From Neisseria sp. Marseille-Q6792 (GTDB lineage Bacteria; Pseudomonadota; Gammaproteobacteria; Burkholderiales; Neisseriaceae), in assembly GCF_943181435.1 (NCBI RefSeq), contig NZ_OW969598.1, positions 1,054,001 through 1,118,000 of the forward strand: 64,000 nt of DNA, written 5' to 3'. This document shows, in pieces, positions 9,604 through 20,605 of this stretch. Position 1 is the first letter of the stretch. Every line of letters starts with the position of its first letter. A program made the translations under genes and the position numbers. The notes beneath the pieces are model-generated. The model did not search any database. It saw only the letters and a program-made list of their open reading frames with translations, and was not told the DNA's origin.

Positions 9604-11589
9604 TCAAATATCGAGTTCCGCCGTATCGCCTTCGCGTTCCATCCATGCGCGGCGGGCGGCGGCTTCGCCTTTTCCCATCAGTTTAACAAAGATGTCGCGC
9701 GTCTCGTCATCCGCGCCTTCTGGGATTTGTACCTGCAACAGGCGGCGGGTGTCGGGGTGCATGGTGGTGTCTTTGAGCTGGTCGGGATTCATCTCGCCCA
9801 AGCCTTTGAAACGGCTGATGGAATAGGCGGTTTCTCTAACGCCTTCTTTTTGCAGCCGCTCCAAAATGCTGTCGAGTTCGTTTTGGTCAAGGGCGTAGAA
9901 TTTACGAGCAGGTTTGCTCTTTCCTTGTGCGTTGACATCGACGCGGAACAGCGGCGGCTGGGCGACGTAGATGTGTCCGTCGGCGATCAGTTTCGGGAAG
10001 TGGCGATAGAACAGGGTCAACAGCAAAACTTGAATATGCGAGCCGTCCACGTCGGCATCGGACAGGATGGCGATCTTGCCGTAGCGCAGGCCGCTTAAGT
10101 CGGGATTATCATTGATTCCATGCGGATCAACGCCGATGGCGACGGAAATGTCGTGGATTTCGGCGTTGCCGAAGAGCTGGTCGGGATGGACTTCGAAGCT
10201 GTTGAGCACTTTGCCGCGCAGGGGCAGGATGGCTTGGGTGGCTTTGTCGCGGGCGAGTTTGGCGGAGCCGCCAGCGGAATCGCCTTCGACGAGGAAGAGT
10301 TCGTTTTCGCGGATGTCTTCGCTTTCGCAGTCGGTCAGTTTGCCGGGTAGGACGGCGACGCCGCTGCCTTTTTTCTTTTCGATTTTTTTAACCGAACGCA
10401 TCCGCGCTTGTGCTTGTCGGATGGCGAGTTCAGCGATTTTTTTGCCGAAGTCCACGTTTTGGTTCAGCCACAATTCCAAAGGGTCGCCCGATACGGTGGC
10501 AACGAGTTTCAGCGCATCGCGGTTAGTCAGCTTGTCTTTGGTCTGACCTTGGAACTGCGGGTCGAGGACGCGGGCGGAGAGGACGAAGGCGGTTTTGCCG
10601 AACACGTCGTCGCTTTGTACTTTCACGCCGCGCGGTAGGAGGTTGTGCAGATTGATAAAGTTGTTGACGGCGTTAAACACGGCTTGTTTCAAGCCCGCTT
10701 CGTGCGTGCCGCCCAGCGGGGTGGGGATGAGGTTGACGTAGCTTTCGTTGGCGCACGAGCCTTCTTCCAGCCAGGTCAGGGCAAACGCTGCGCCTTCGCC
10801 GATGCTGAAATCGCCATTGTGGTCGTCTGAAATGTAGTTTTCGCAGGAAAATAGCGGCACGGCTTCCTGCGCGTCGGCAATCAGGTCGGTCAGATAGCTT
10901 TTCAAGCCGTCTGGATAGTGCCAAGTTTGGGTGTGCGCTTCGTCTTCGCCTTTGACCGGACGGGTCAGGGAAACGCGCACGCCCGGCAGCAGCACGGCTT
11001 TGGCGCGCAGCAGGCGTTCGAGTTCGGAGATACTGTAATTCGGGCTTTCAAAATATTTTCCGTCCGGCCAAACGCGCACTTCGGTGCCGCTGTCTTTGAC
11101 GGCGCATTTGCCCACTTCCGCCAACGGTTCGACCACGTCGCCGCCGGCAAACACGATGCGGTGGATTTTGCCTTCGCGTTTGACGGTTACCTCAAGGCGG
11201 GAGGAGAGGGCGTTGGTCACGGATACGCCCACGCCGTGCAGGCCGCCTGAAAAGGCATACGCGCTGCCGCCGTCTTTTTTGTTGAACTTACCGCCCGCGT
11301 GCAGACGGGTAAACACGAGTTCGACCACGGGTACGCCTTCGACAGGGTGCAGCCCGACGGGAATGCCGCGTCCGTTGTCGTGTACGGAAAGCGAACCGTC
11401 GTCGTGGATGCGCACATCGATTTCAGTGGCGAAACCGCCCAACGCTTCGTCCGCCGCGTTGTCGATGACTTCTTGGCAGATGTGGGTCGGGCTGTCAGTG
11501 CGAGTGTACATGCCGGGACGTTCTTTGACCGGCTCCAAGCCTTTGAGGACGGTAATGCTGGATTCGCTGTATTGGTTGTTTTTAGCCAT
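9604..11589 (-). CDS. parE: DNA topoisomerase IV subunit B
   Basis: A 661-residue type IIA topoisomerase ATPase subunit that unlinks daughter chromosomes together with ParC. Seen in order: GHKL ATPase motifs (NAADEA, NGRGIPVG, GGLHGVG), the transducer domain, TOPRIM EGDSAGG, PLRGKVLN, and the metal site DADVDGSH, ending in ERE..TAELDI. The reading frame extends upstream to 11628, but that part lies in the DUS hairpin; MAKNNQYSESS at 11589 matches the family start. parE rather than gyrB is favoured by the short length (gyrB is about 800). Confidence 0.95.
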   Translation of the reverse strand: MAKNNQYSESSITVLKGLEPVKERPGMYTRTDSPTHICQEVIDNAADEALGGFATEIDVRIHDDGSLSVHDNGRGIPVGLHPVEGVPVVELVFTRLHAGGKFNKKDGGSAYAFSGGLHGVGVSVTNALSSRLEVTVKREGKIHRIVFAGGDVVEPLAEVGKCAVKDSGTEVRVWPDGKYFESPNYSISELERLLRAKAVLLPGVRVSLTRPVKGEDEAHTQTWHYPDGLKSYLTDLIADAQEAVPLFSCENYISDDHNGDFSIGEGAAFALTWLEEGSCANESYVNLIPTPLGGTHEAGLKQAVFNAVNNFINLHNLLPRGVKVQSDDVFGKTAFVLSARVLDPQFQGQTKDKLTNRDALKLVATVSGDPLELWLNQNVDFGKKIAELAIRQAQARMRSVKKIEKKKGSGVAVLPGKLTDCESEDIRENELFLVEGDSAGGSAKLARDKATQAILPLRGKVLNSFEVHPDQLFGNAEIHDISVAIGVDPHGINDNPDLSGLRYGKIAILSDADVDGSHIQVLLLTLFYRHFPKLIADGHIYVAQPPLFRVDVNAQGKSKPARKFYALDQNELDSILERLQKEGVRETAYSISRFKGLGEMNPDQLKDTTMHPDTRRLLQVQIPEGADDETRDIFVKLMGKGEAAARRAWMEREGDTAELDI

Positions 11590-11602
11590 AGGAATAATGT
11601 AA

Positions 11603-11644
11603 AGGCCGTCTGAAAGTATGAAAAACAACGCTTTCAGACGGCCT
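11603..11644. terminator. Inverted DUS pair between rppH and parE
   Basis: AGGCCGTCTGAAAG (11603-11616) pairs with CTTTCAGACGGCCT (11631-11644). It separates two genes on the minus strand and may attenuate read-through from rppH into parE. Confidence 0.7.
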
Positions 11645-11657
11645 GAAAGCGTTTGGA

Positions 11658-12182
11658 TTACAGGTTTTCTATTGGATTGCGACGGATAAAGTCTTCGTAG
11701 CTTTCCATGCCGCGCAGGAAGCGGGAAGAGAGTTCTTCCAATGCCCCCAAGTAAACGTCTCGTTTGAAATCAATTACTTCGTCAACAGGAGCCCAATATT
11801 GGTGCCAACGCCAACCGTCAAATTCGGGATGGTGGCAGGCGCGGAGGTTGACATCGCTGTCACGACCGACCAAACGCAAAAGATACCAAATCTGTTTTTG
11901 TCCGCGATAGGATCCGCGCCATTCGCGGCGTACCCAATTGTTCGGCACGTCGTAACGCAGCCAGTCGCGCGTCCGCCCGACGATTTTGACGTGTTGCGGC
12001 AGCAGCCCGACTTCTTCGTACAACTCGCGGTACATGGCGGTTTCAGGGCTTTCGCCCGGCTTGATGCCTCCTTGAGGAAACTGCCATGAATGTTCGCGTA
12101 CGCGCTTGCCCCAAAAGACCTCGTTGCGGTTGTTGATTAAGATGATACCGACATTGGGGCGATAGCCTTCTCTGTCCAACAC
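11658..12182 (-). CDS. rppH: RNA pyrophosphohydrolase (Nudix)
   Basis: A 174-residue Nudix hydrolase that removes pyrophosphate from mRNA 5' ends to trigger decay. Nudix box starts GGIKPGES and ends REL.EEVGL; flanking [23 protein letters not shown] and [11 protein letters not shown] match RppH. The open frame continues to an ATG at 12266, but the family start corresponds to the GTG at 12182, which has a strong ribosome site (GGAGGG, 7 bases upstream). The extra 28 residues with two CPIC-type motifs would be unusual for RppH. Confidence 0.92.
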   Translation of the reverse strand: MLDREGYRPNVGIILINNRNEVFWGKRVREHSWQFPQGGIKPGESPETAMYRELYEEVGLLPQHVKIVGRTRDWLRYDVPNNWVRREWRGSYRGQKQIWYLLRLVGRDSDVNLRACHHPEFDGWRWHQYWAPVDEVIDFKRDVYLGALEELSSRFLRGMESYEDFIRRNPIENL

Positions 12183-12332
12183 GGTGTCGCCCTCCGTTAA
12201 ATTCAATCTTGGGATTTTCCCACAAATCGGACGGTTTTGACAAATCGGGCAATATGGTTCAAGCATGTCGAAACACAGACGGATTCGGGAAAATATCTTA
12301 AATTTGGTTTACAATAATACGTTTCAAATTAA

Positions 12333-13643
<1,311 letters not shown>

Positions 13644-13660
13644 GCCTTAACCCTGAACAT

Positions 13661-13694
13661 AAATGCCGTCTGAAACTTGGTTCAGACGGCATTT
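13661..13694. terminator. Inverted DUS pair between convergent serS and ldhA
   Basis: AAATGCCGTCTGAA (13661-13674) pairs with TTCAGACGGCATTT (13681-13694), 6-base loop. Confidence 0.8.
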
Positions 13695-13715
13695 CCTTTA
13701 AACTTTTAAAACACG

Positions 13716-14714
13716 TCAGCCGTCGGCACGAACCGCATTGCCGCAATCGCCGGTCTGTCCGACCTCGCGGATATTGGACAGCGTAACTTCCGAAATATTA
13801 CCCAACGCCTCTTCCGTCAAAAATGCCTGATGTCCGGTAAACAGCACGTTATGGCAGGACGACAGGCGGCGGAACACGTCGTCGGTAATCACATCGTTGG
13901 ATTTGTCTTCAAAAAACAGCTCGCGCTCGTTCTCGTACACATCCATGCCCAATGCGCCGATTTTCCGGCGTTTCAACGCCTCAATCGCGGCAGAACTGTC
14001 AATCAGACCGCCACGGCTGGTGTTGATAATCATCACACCGTCTTTCATTTTGTCGAATGCCGCTTCGTTCAGCATATAGTGGTTTTCCGGCGTAGCGGGA
14101 CAATGCAGCGTGATGATGTCCGATCGGGCATACAGCTCGTCCAACTCCACATATTTTCCGCCGAGTTTTTCCACTTCGGGGTTGCAAAACGGATCGTAAG
14201 TCAGCAGGTTCATACCGAAACCCTTTAAAATCCGCATCGTTGCGATACCGATTTTCCCCGTGCCGATAACGCCCACCGTTTTGCCATACATATTGAAACC
14301 GGTCAGACCTTCCAGCGAAAAATTCGCATCGCGGGTACGCTGATAGGCTTTGTGGATACGGCGGTTCAAAGTCAGCATCAGACCGACCGTATGTTCCGCA
14401 ACCGATTCGGGCGAATAGGCAGGCACGCGCACGACTTTCAAGCCCAACTCTTCAGCCGCCTTCAAATCCACATTATTGAAGCCGGCACAACGCAACGCCA
14501 CAGTTTTCACGCCAATTTGCGCCAATTTTTCCAACACGGGCCGGCTGCTGTCGTCGTTTACAAAAATACAGACCGCTTCCGCGCCTTCCGCCATTTTCGC
14601 CGTTTTCGCATCCAGCATGAAATCAAAAAACTCCAGCTCGAAGCCGAAATGCCGGTTGGCGCGGGTAAAATGTTCGCGGTCATAGCTTTTTGTACCGTAA
14701 ATCGCAATCTTCAT
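13716..14714 (-). CDS. ldhA: D-lactate dehydrogenase (fermentative, NAD-dependent)
   Basis: A 332-residue D-2-hydroxyacid dehydrogenase. Rossmann motif GVIGTGKIG, catalytic Arg in NTSRGGLID, Glu in DVYENERELFFEDKS, and His in TGHQAFLTEEAL. The DVYE.E..LFF stretch is typical of LdhA-type enzymes. Start set at MKIAIYGTKSYD; an in-frame ATG 39 bases upstream adds residues that do not fit the family. Reduces pyruvate to D-lactate. Confidence 0.92.
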   Translation of the reverse strand: MKIAIYGTKSYDREHFTRANRHFGFELEFFDFMLDAKTAKMAEGAEAVCIFVNDDSSRPVLEKLAQIGVKTVALRCAGFNNVDLKAAEELGLKVVRVPAYSPESVAEHTVGLMLTLNRRIHKAYQRTRDANFSLEGLTGFNMYGKTVGVIGTGKIGIATMRILKGFGMNLLTYDPFCNPEVEKLGGKYVELDELYARSDIITLHCPATPENHYMLNEAAFDKMKDGVMIINTSRGGLIDSSAAIEALKRRKIGALGMDVYENERELFFEDKSNDVITDDVFRRLSSCHNVLFTGHQAFLTEEALGNISEVTLSNIREVGQTGDCGNAVRADG

Positions 14715-14822
14715 CAATATGTCCAGTTGTCGCCTATGGTTGAGAAACGGCATAATACACTGAATTCAAACAAATCAGTAGAATATGGCGGATTAAAATT
14801 GATTGCATGGCACGGCGAACGC

Positions 14823-14860
14823 AAAATGCCGTCTGAAACTTGGTTCAGACGGCATTTTTT
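14823..14860. terminator. Inverted DUS pair downstream of prfA
   Basis: AAAATGCCGTCTGAA pairs with TTCAGACGGCATTTT over a 6-base loop. It lies 15 bases past the prfA stop, before ldhA on the same strand. Confidence 0.78.
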
Positions 14861-14875
14861 ACCCAAACACAAAAC

Positions 14876-15952
14876 TCAATCGCCCATTGCCGCCAGAAGC
14901 TCGGCCTGATGCTCGGCAATCAGGGCATCAGTGATTTCTGCCAAATCGCCGTCCATCACAAAATCCAGCTTGTGCAGGGTAAGGTTGATGCGGTGGTCTG
15001 TTACCCTGCCTTGGGGATAGTTGTAGGTGCGGATGCGTTCGCTGCGGTCGCCGCTGCCGATGAGGGATTTGCGCTCGGCGGCTTCTTTGGCTTGGGCTTC
15101 GCGTTTTTGCGCGTCGTTCAGGCGGGCGGCGAGGACTTTCATTGCCTGCGCTTTGTTGGCGTGTTGGCTGCGTCCGTCTTGGCATTCGACCACCATGCCG
15201 GTGGGCAGGTGGGTAATGCGGACGGCGGAGTCGGTTTTGTTGATGTGCTGACCGCCCGCACCGGATGCACGGAAGGTGTCGATACGAAGGTCGGCAGGGT
15301 TCAACTCGATGTCTTCGAGTTCGTCCGCTTCGGGCATGACGGCAACGGTGCAGGCGGAGGTGTGGATGCGGCCTTGGCTTTCGGTGGCGGGGACGCGTTG
15401 CACGCGGTGTCCGCCCGATTCAAATTTCAAACGGCTGTACGCACCGAGTCCGACAATACGGGCGATGACTTCTTTATAGCCGCCCAATTCGCTTTCGTTG
15501 GCGGACACGATTTCGACCTGCCAGCGGTTACGCTCGGCGTAGCGGCTGTACATACGCAGCAAATCACCTGCAAACAGCGCGGCTTCGTCGCCACCGGTAC
15601 CGGCGCGTACTTCGATAAAGATGTTTTTGTCGTCGTCGGCATCTTTGGGCAGCAGCAGTTTTTGCAGTTCGGTATCGAGCGTGTTGATTTTGGCTTTTGC
15701 CGCTTCGATTTCTTCGGCTGCAAAGTCTTTCATTTCGGGGTCGGACAGCATTTCTTCGGCATCCGCCAAGTCGCTTTGCGCCAGTTGATAGTTTTGGAAT
15801 ACTTCGACCACGGGGGTCAGTTCGGCGTGTTCGCGTGTGAGTTTGCGGTAGTTGTCCATGTCGGACGTGGCTTCGGGTTGCCCTAAAAGGTGGGTAACTT
15901 CTTCCAGTCGGTCGCTGAGTTGTTGTAGTTTTTCTAAGATAGACGGCTTCAT
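14876..15952 (-). CDS. prfA: Peptide chain release factor 1
   Basis: A 358-residue class I release factor for UAA and UAG stops. The peptide anticodon region reads [12 protein letters not shown] (the PxT tripeptide is Pro-Ala-Thr, as in RF1, not SPF as in RF2). The catalytic loop is [18 protein letters not shown]. Start ATG at 15952 follows GGAAG; 27 further in-frame codons upstream run through a degenerate DUS pair and are not used. No prmC is adjacent. Confidence 0.96.
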   Translation of the reverse strand: MKPSILEKLQQLSDRLEEVTHLLGQPEATSDMDNYRKLTREHAELTPVVEVFQNYQLAQSDLADAEEMLSDPEMKDFAAEEIEAAKAKINTLDTELQKLLLPKDADDDKNIFIEVRAGTGGDEAALFAGDLLRMYSRYAERNRWQVEIVSANESELGGYKEVIARIVGLGAYSRLKFESGGHRVQRVPATESQGRIHTSACTVAVMPEADELEDIELNPADLRIDTFRASGAGGQHINKTDSAVRITHLPTGMVVECQDGRSQHANKAQAMKVLAARLNDAQKREAQAKEAAERKSLIGSGDRSERIRTYNYPQGRVTDHRINLTLHKLDFVMDGDLAEITDALIAEHQAELLAAMGD

Positions 15953-15970
15953 AATTCTTCCATAACAAAC

Positions 15971-15992
15971 GCCGCCTGAATGTTCAGACGGC
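15971..15992. repeat. Degenerate inverted DUS pair upstream of prfA
   Basis: GCCGCCTGAA faces TTCAGACGGC across 2 bases; the left copy has one mismatch to the uptake sequence. It lies between tatD and prfA. Confidence 0.6.
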
Positions 15993-16042
15993 ATCAAAAC
16001 GCGGTCATTATAATATATTTTCTGAATATTCAAAAAGATAAT

Positions 16043-16822
16043 CTAGGGACGGAGCAGGCTGTCGGCATTGCGTTCCGTTATCGCGGCGATGTCCGCCGCG
16101 CCAACACCGCGTATCTGCGCGGCAATTTCGGCAATCCGAAGAATATTGGCAGGCGTATTAATCTCTTTTTTCAGCATAAACGGGCTGTCGGTTTCCAAGA
16201 CGAAATCGGTGTCATTCAGGGTTTTGAGGGTTTCGCGTATTTTGCGGGCGTTCGGGTTGAGCAACAACGAACCGATGCCGATTTTGAAACCCAGTTTCGT
16301 CAACACGCGCGCTTCTTCCGCGCTGCCTGAGAAGGCGTGAACGATGCCGCCTTGGGCAAAGCCTGTCTGTTTGACGGCGGCGGCGATGTCGGCGGTGGCT
16401 TTGAGATTATGGATAATCACGCGGCGGCGCAGGGTTTGCGCGATGGCAAGCTGGCGGCTGAAGACTTGGATTTGCCGTTCGCGCTGCTGCGGCGTTTGGG
16501 TTTTATCGTAAAAATCCAAGCCGATTTCGCCGACCCATGCCTGCGGATAACGTGCCAACATCGTTTCCAGGCGGACGAAATCCCGCTCGGCAATGCCGTC
16601 TGAAAACCAAGGATGGATGCCGAGTGCGATATGGATGTTGCCCCAAAGCGGATTTTCAGACGACCTTTGAGCCAAATCCGCCACGTCCTGCCAATCCTGC
16701 GGGCGCGTCGCGGGAACGATAAACCGCTTCACCCCAACTTTCCGCGCTGCGGTCAGGATGTGCGGCAAGTTTTCGCGCAGGGCGGCATCGGCAAGGTGGC
16801 AGTGGGTGTCGGTGAAGTTCAT
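16043..16822 (-). CDS. TatD-family metal-dependent hydrolase
   Basis: A 259-residue TIM-barrel deoxyribonuclease-like protein. N-terminal DTHCHL metal ligands, GEIGLDF (Glu ligand), VIIHN, VHAFSGS, and ETDSPFM near the C terminus. Family members are Mg-dependent 3'-5' exonucleases or DNases. The start lies 7 bases after the ansA stop, so the two are co-transcribed. An internal DUS (about 16592-16603) is read in frame. Confidence 0.88.
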   Translation of the reverse strand: MNFTDTHCHLADAALRENLPHILTAARKVGVKRFIVPATRPQDWQDVADLAQRSSENPLWGNIHIALGIHPWFSDGIAERDFVRLETMLARYPQAWVGEIGLDFYDKTQTPQQRERQIQVFSRQLAIAQTLRRRVIIHNLKATADIAAAVKQTGFAQGGIVHAFSGSAEEARVLTKLGFKIGIGSLLLNPNARKIRETLKTLNDTDFVLETDSPFMLKKEINTPANILRIAEIAAQIRGVGAADIAAITERNADSLLRP

Positions 16823-16829
16823 TTCGATT

Positions 16830-17822
16830 TCACACTAACTTTAGTCTTACCAATTCTTTGTAAACATCTTCCTTACCCCAGCCTTGCGATACGGCGAGGG
16901 TCATCAGCGCGGTGGCGGTTTCGAGGTTGCATTTGCCGCCGTTGATGATACCCGAGTTGCGGAACGCATTGCCTTGCGCGTAAACGGCGGCGGTTTTGCC
17001 TTGTCGGACTTGGCTGATGTTGAGCAGCAGTTTGCCTTGCTGCGTAAAGTCTTGCACGGCGCGGATGAAACCTTCGTCTGCGGGCGTGTTGCCGTGTCCG
17101 TAGCTTTGCAGGATAAGGGCTTGGGCGGGAAGCTGTCCGAGTCCGTCGGCAAGTTCTTGGACGGCAAAGCCGGGGATAAGCGTGCGGACGGCGATTTTTG
17201 CCTGCGGATCGGGATAGCGGATTTTGAGGCCGTCTGAAACGGCTGATGCGTCTTGGGACGGGATACGAAGATTGTACCAGCCTTGAGTTTCATCCCATTC
17301 GGCGATGGCGCCGAAATGCGGATTGTCGAAGCCTGCAGCGGTTTCGGTGCTGACTTTGCTGCTGCCGACGGCGGGATACAGTTTGCCATCAAACGCGATA
17401 ACGGTTTGTTTGAGCTTGAGGCTGAAGGCGGCAACGGCGGTGGAAAGGTTGCGCGGGGCATCGCTGTTTTCGGCAGCGTAAGGCCATTGCGAACCGGTCA
17501 GGACAATCGGTTTGCCCAAACCTTGCAGGGCGAGCGCGAAGAGGTTGGCGGTATACGCCATGCTGTCCGTGCCGTGCAGTATCAGGATGCCGTCGCATGA
17601 AGAGAGTTTGGCGGCAATGATGTTCAGCCAATCGCACCAGTGTTGCAGCGTAACGGAAGAGGAATCAATCAAGGGATTGCAGACGTGCCACTCGAAGTCG
17701 AGGCCGTCTGAAAAAGGGGAAAGGGCTTGGCTGACCAGTGCGGTATCGGGGCGCAGACCTTCTCTACTTTGGGTCATACCGATTGTGCCGCCCGTGTAAA
17801 GGACGAAGATTTTTTGTTTCAT
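16830..17822 (-). CDS. ansA: L-asparaginase, type I (cytoplasmic)
   Basis: A 330-residue asparaginase. First threonine motif YTGGTIGM and second motif LILHGTDSMAYTA carry the nucleophile and the Thr-Asp pair. No signal peptide, so the cytoplasmic type I form. Start taken as MKQKIFVLYTGG; an ATG 24 bases upstream is less likely. Two DUS copies are translated as part of the protein (around 17229 and 17702). First gene of the ansA-tatD operon. Confidence 0.9.
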   Translation of the reverse strand: MKQKIFVLYTGGTIGMTQSREGLRPDTALVSQALSPFSDGLDFEWHVCNPLIDSSSVTLQHWCDWLNIIAAKLSSCDGILILHGTDSMAYTANLFALALQGLGKPIVLTGSQWPYAAENSDAPRNLSTAVAAFSLKLKQTVIAFDGKLYPAVGSSKVSTETAAGFDNPHFGAIAEWDETQGWYNLRIPSQDASAVSDGLKIRYPDPQAKIAVRTLIPGFAVQELADGLGQLPAQALILQSYGHGNTPADEGFIRAVQDFTQQGKLLLNISQVRQGKTAAVYAQGNAFRNSGIINGGKCNLETATALMTLAVSQGWGKEDVYKELVRLKLV

Positions 17823-17974
17823 AGCGTTGTCGTACCGTCTGAACATTAATGATACGGCTTATTTAACTATATTTCGGACAGACTGGCAATTTGGCGGCGC
17901 GGACGGTTTTCAGACGGCCTTCAAATGAAAAAGCACCCAAGGGCTGTCGATATTTGATTTTCCAAGTGGATTTT
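17823..17974. other. Intergenic region upstream of ansA
   Basis: No gene seen. It contains a single uptake sequence copy in reverse orientation (TTTCAGACGGCC near 17908-17920). The ansA promoter should be here but no convincing -35/-10 pair stands out. Confidence 0.5.
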
Positions 17975-18129
17975 TATAGTGGATTAACAAAAACCAGTAC
18001 GGCGTTGCCTCGCCTTAGCTCAAAGAGAACGATTCTCTAAGGTGCTGAAGCACCAAGTGAATCGGTTCCGTACTATTTGTACTGTCTGCGGCTTCGTCGC
18101 CTTGTCCTGATTTTTGTTAATCCACTATA
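17975..18129. mobile_element. Correia repeat-enclosed element, long (155 bp) form
   Basis: Starts TATAGTGGATTAACAAAAAC and ends GTTAATCCACTATA. It includes the internal AGAGAACGATTCTCTAAGG segment and the CCGTACTATTTGTACTG core missing from the short forms. It is nearly identical to the copy at 54520-54674. It lies between ansA and the DedA-type gene with no gene interrupted. Confidence 0.95.
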
Positions 18130-18269
18130 TTCACGAAGCGTGAGACTCAGGACGGAAACCGCAACAAGGTCAGAGACCTTGCGAGAATTTCCAACGCATG
18201 AGATACCGCTTTGTGGATGAAAAAACACGGAAACTATTGAATATCGACAAGCTATTTAGGTGCTTGATT

Positions 18270-18953
18270 TTATTGTTTGCTTTGCGCGGCTTTTTTGGCT
18301 GCCTTGGCGGCTTTGCGTTGCGCCCGCTTTTCTTTCAATTTGCTGCGGTAAAACTGGATACGTTGGCGTTTTTTCCACCAGATCCAAGCAACGACGGCCG
18401 CACCTATACCCAAGATAACAAAAATACCCGATTGCAGGCTGTGCATTTTCGCCATCAGCCAATCGATGTTGTGCGCACCGTATTCGCCCAGATAAATCCA
18501 AATAGGGACGGAAATCAGCGCGGCCAGTCCATCCATAATGATAAAACGCAAGTATGAAACCTTGCGGCTGATACCGGCTGTAACAAATACGGCCGTTCTC
18601 AAACCGGGCAGGAAACGGGCGACAAATAAGACCCAGTTACCGTATTTGTCGAATTTTTCCTGAACCTGCTCATAACGTTTCGGCGTCATGATACGCGCAA
18701 TAGGTTTGAACCTTAGGATTTTCTGCCCCCAAATCCGTCCAGCGGCGAACATGATGCCGTCCCCGACCAATACGCCGAGCATACCGACTGCAAACATAAT
18801 ATGCGGATTGGTATAACCCATACCCGAAATCACGCCGCCTGTTACCAAGGTCAAATCCTCGGGAATCGGCACGCCGAAACCGCAGATGACCAATACAAAA
18901 AAAACAGCCGCATAACCGTATTCGACAAAAAAGGCTTCTAAAAAAGCAAACAT
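18270..18953 (-). CDS. DedA-family membrane protein
   Basis: A 227-residue integral membrane protein. Conserved VPIPEDLTLVTGG near residue 30 and RFLPGLRTAVFVTAGISR (about 113-130) carry the essential acidic and arginine residues of the DedA/SNARE-associated family, linked to undecaprenyl phosphate or phospholipid recycling. About four or five hydrophobic segments; basic C-terminal tail rich in Lys/Ala. The 140 bases between its stop and the CREE contain no gene. Confidence 0.88.
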   Translation of the reverse strand: MFAFLEAFFVEYGYAAVFFVLVICGFGVPIPEDLTLVTGGVISGMGYTNPHIMFAVGMLGVLVGDGIMFAAGRIWGQKILRFKPIARIMTPKRYEQVQEKFDKYGNWVLFVARFLPGLRTAVFVTAGISRKVSYLRFIIMDGLAALISVPIWIYLGEYGAHNIDWLMAKMHSLQSGIFVILGIGAAVVAWIWWKKRQRIQFYRSKLKEKRAQRKAAKAAKKAAQSKQ

Positions 18954-19034
18954 GGCGGATATTCCATTGTCGGAGATAAAAAGTCAGAACAAGCCGAAAC
19001 ATTTTCTGCGCGAAACGGCATTCTATCAAAGATT

Positions 19035-19093
19035 ATGCCGTCTGAAAGCGGCAGGGGGCAGATTCGCGTGCCCGCCGCCCGTTCAGACGGCAT
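19035..19093. terminator. Widely spaced inverted DUS pair between glmM and the dedA-type gene
   Basis: ATGCCGTCTGAA (19035-19046) and TTCAGACGGCAT (19082-19093) with a 35-base GC-rich loop. The long loop makes it a weaker terminator than the other pairs. Confidence 0.55.
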
Positions 19094-19141
19094 TTAAACA
19101 GAAAACCGCCCGGTTCTGAAAACGGTTTTGCCTGATTTTGC

Positions 19142-20476
19142 CTAAATGCCGCCGATGGCGGCGGCGATACGTTCCGCCCCGTCGCGCGCCCAATCCGCCT
19201 GCCGCGCTTCAACCATCACACGCACGACGGGTTCGGTTCCCGAAGCGCGCAACACGACACGCCCTTTGCCTTCGAGTTCTTTTTCCACTTCCGCCAACAC
19301 GGTTTTTGAGGCTTCCTGCCAGTTTTGCCCCTTGCCGATACGGACATTAATCATCGTTTGCGGATACGGCTGCCAGTCGGCGCAAACGGCGGCAAGGTCT
19401 TGGTTCAGCGTTTGCAATGCCGCCAAAACCTGCAAGGCGGAAATAATGCCGTCGCCGGTATTGTGTTTGTCCATACACAAAATATGGCCGCTCGCTTCGC
19501 CGCCGACGAGCCAGCCGCGCCGGTTTAATTGTTCCAACACATAGCGGTCGCCGACTTTGGCGCGGCAGAAATCCACGCCCTGCTCTTTCAAGGCGTTTTC
19601 CATCGCCATATTGGTCATCACCGTGCCGACCACGCCGCCGATGTTGACACCTTCGCCGGCGCGGGCTTTGGCGATGACGTAAATCAGGCTGTCGCCGTCG
19701 TAAACCTGCCCGTTTTTATCGACCATCATCAGGCGGTCGCCGTCGCCGTCCAGCGCGATGCCGTAGTCTGCCTCGTTTTGCAACACGGCGGCTTGGAGGG
19801 TTTTGGTATGGGTTGCGCCGCATTTTTCATTGATATTGTAGCCGTTAGGTTCGTTGCCGATGCTGACGACTTGTGCGCCCAGTTCGTGAAACACTTTGGG
19901 TGCGACGCTGTAAGCCGCGCCGTTGGCGGCATCGACGACCAGCTTCAGCCCGCGCAAATCGGAATGCGTAGGGAAGGTGGATTTGCAAAATTCGATATAG
20001 CGGTCGTCCGCGCCGTTGATGCGGCGGGCGCGTCCGAGGTGCGCGGACGGCTGTGTTTTCATTTCTTCGTCGATTTTGGCTTCGATTTCCAACTCGACTT
20101 CATCGCTCAATTTCACGCCGCCCTCGGCAAAGAATTTGATGCCGTTGTCGGAATAGGCATTGTGCGACGCGGAAATCATCACACCGGCGGACAAACGCAG
20201 CGCACGGGTCAGATAAGCCACGCCGGGCGTAGGCAGCGGACCGGTTTGGATAACGTTGACACCTGCGGCGGTAAAACCCGCCACCAAAGCGGCCTCCAGC
20301 ATATAGCCGGAAATCCGCGTATCCTTGCCGATTAAAACGGTCGGTTTCTGGCCGGTGTCGTGCTGAACCAAGACCTGACCCGCCGCATAGCCGAGTTTCA
20401 ATACAAAATCGGGCGTAATCGGAAACTGCCCGACTTCGCCGCGCACGCCGTCCGTGCCGAAATATTTTTTTGCCAT
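19142..20476 (-). CDS. glmM: Phosphoglucosamine mutase
   Basis: A 444-residue alpha-D-phosphohexomutase that makes glucosamine-1-phosphate for UDP-GlcNAc. Phosphoserine loop [19 protein letters not shown] (Ser104), metal loop ALDGDGDR, sugar-binding GGEASGH, phosphate-binding [14 protein letters not shown]. Two adjacent ATGs; the second (20476) has better spacing from GGAG. It lies downstream of folP on the same strand, the usual folP-glmM order, separated by a DUS hairpin. Confidence 0.96.
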   Translation of the reverse strand: MAKKYFGTDGVRGEVGQFPITPDFVLKLGYAAGQVLVQHDTGQKPTVLIGKDTRISGYMLEAALVAGFTAAGVNVIQTGPLPTPGVAYLTRALRLSAGVMISASHNAYSDNGIKFFAEGGVKLSDEVELEIEAKIDEEMKTQPSAHLGRARRINGADDRYIEFCKSTFPTHSDLRGLKLVVDAANGAAYSVAPKVFHELGAQVVSIGNEPNGYNINEKCGATHTKTLQAAVLQNEADYGIALDGDGDRLMMVDKNGQVYDGDSLIYVIAKARAGEGVNIGGVVGTVMTNMAMENALKEQGVDFCRAKVGDRYVLEQLNRRGWLVGGEASGHILCMDKHNTGDGIISALQVLAALQTLNQDLAAVCADWQPYPQTMINVRIGKGQNWQEASKTVLAEVEKELEGKGRVVLRASGTEPVVRVMVEARQADWARDGAERIAAAIGGI

Positions 20477-20548
20477 CATTTGCTCCGAGCATGTGAACCG
20501 TTGTCCGAGATTATACAGTCAGTTTGTGCCTTGCTGTCTGCACCGTTG

Positions 20549-20586
20549 ATGCCGTCTGAAGCCGCCCCGCCCTTTTCAGACGGCAT
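20549..20586. terminator. Inverted DUS pair between folP and glmM
   Basis: ATGCCGTCTGAA (20549-20560) pairs with TTCAGACGGCAT (20575-20586); 14-base loop, no T tract. Partial termination or only uptake role. Confidence 0.6.
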
Positions 20587-20605
20587 AAAGTATGCGAACC
20601 GCTGT

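Noticed and set aside
12183-12266. Upstream N-terminal extension of RppH with CPIC/RPIC cysteines
   Set aside because: RppH homologues start at the residue encoded by the GTG at 12182, which has a strong ribosome site; the extension has none.
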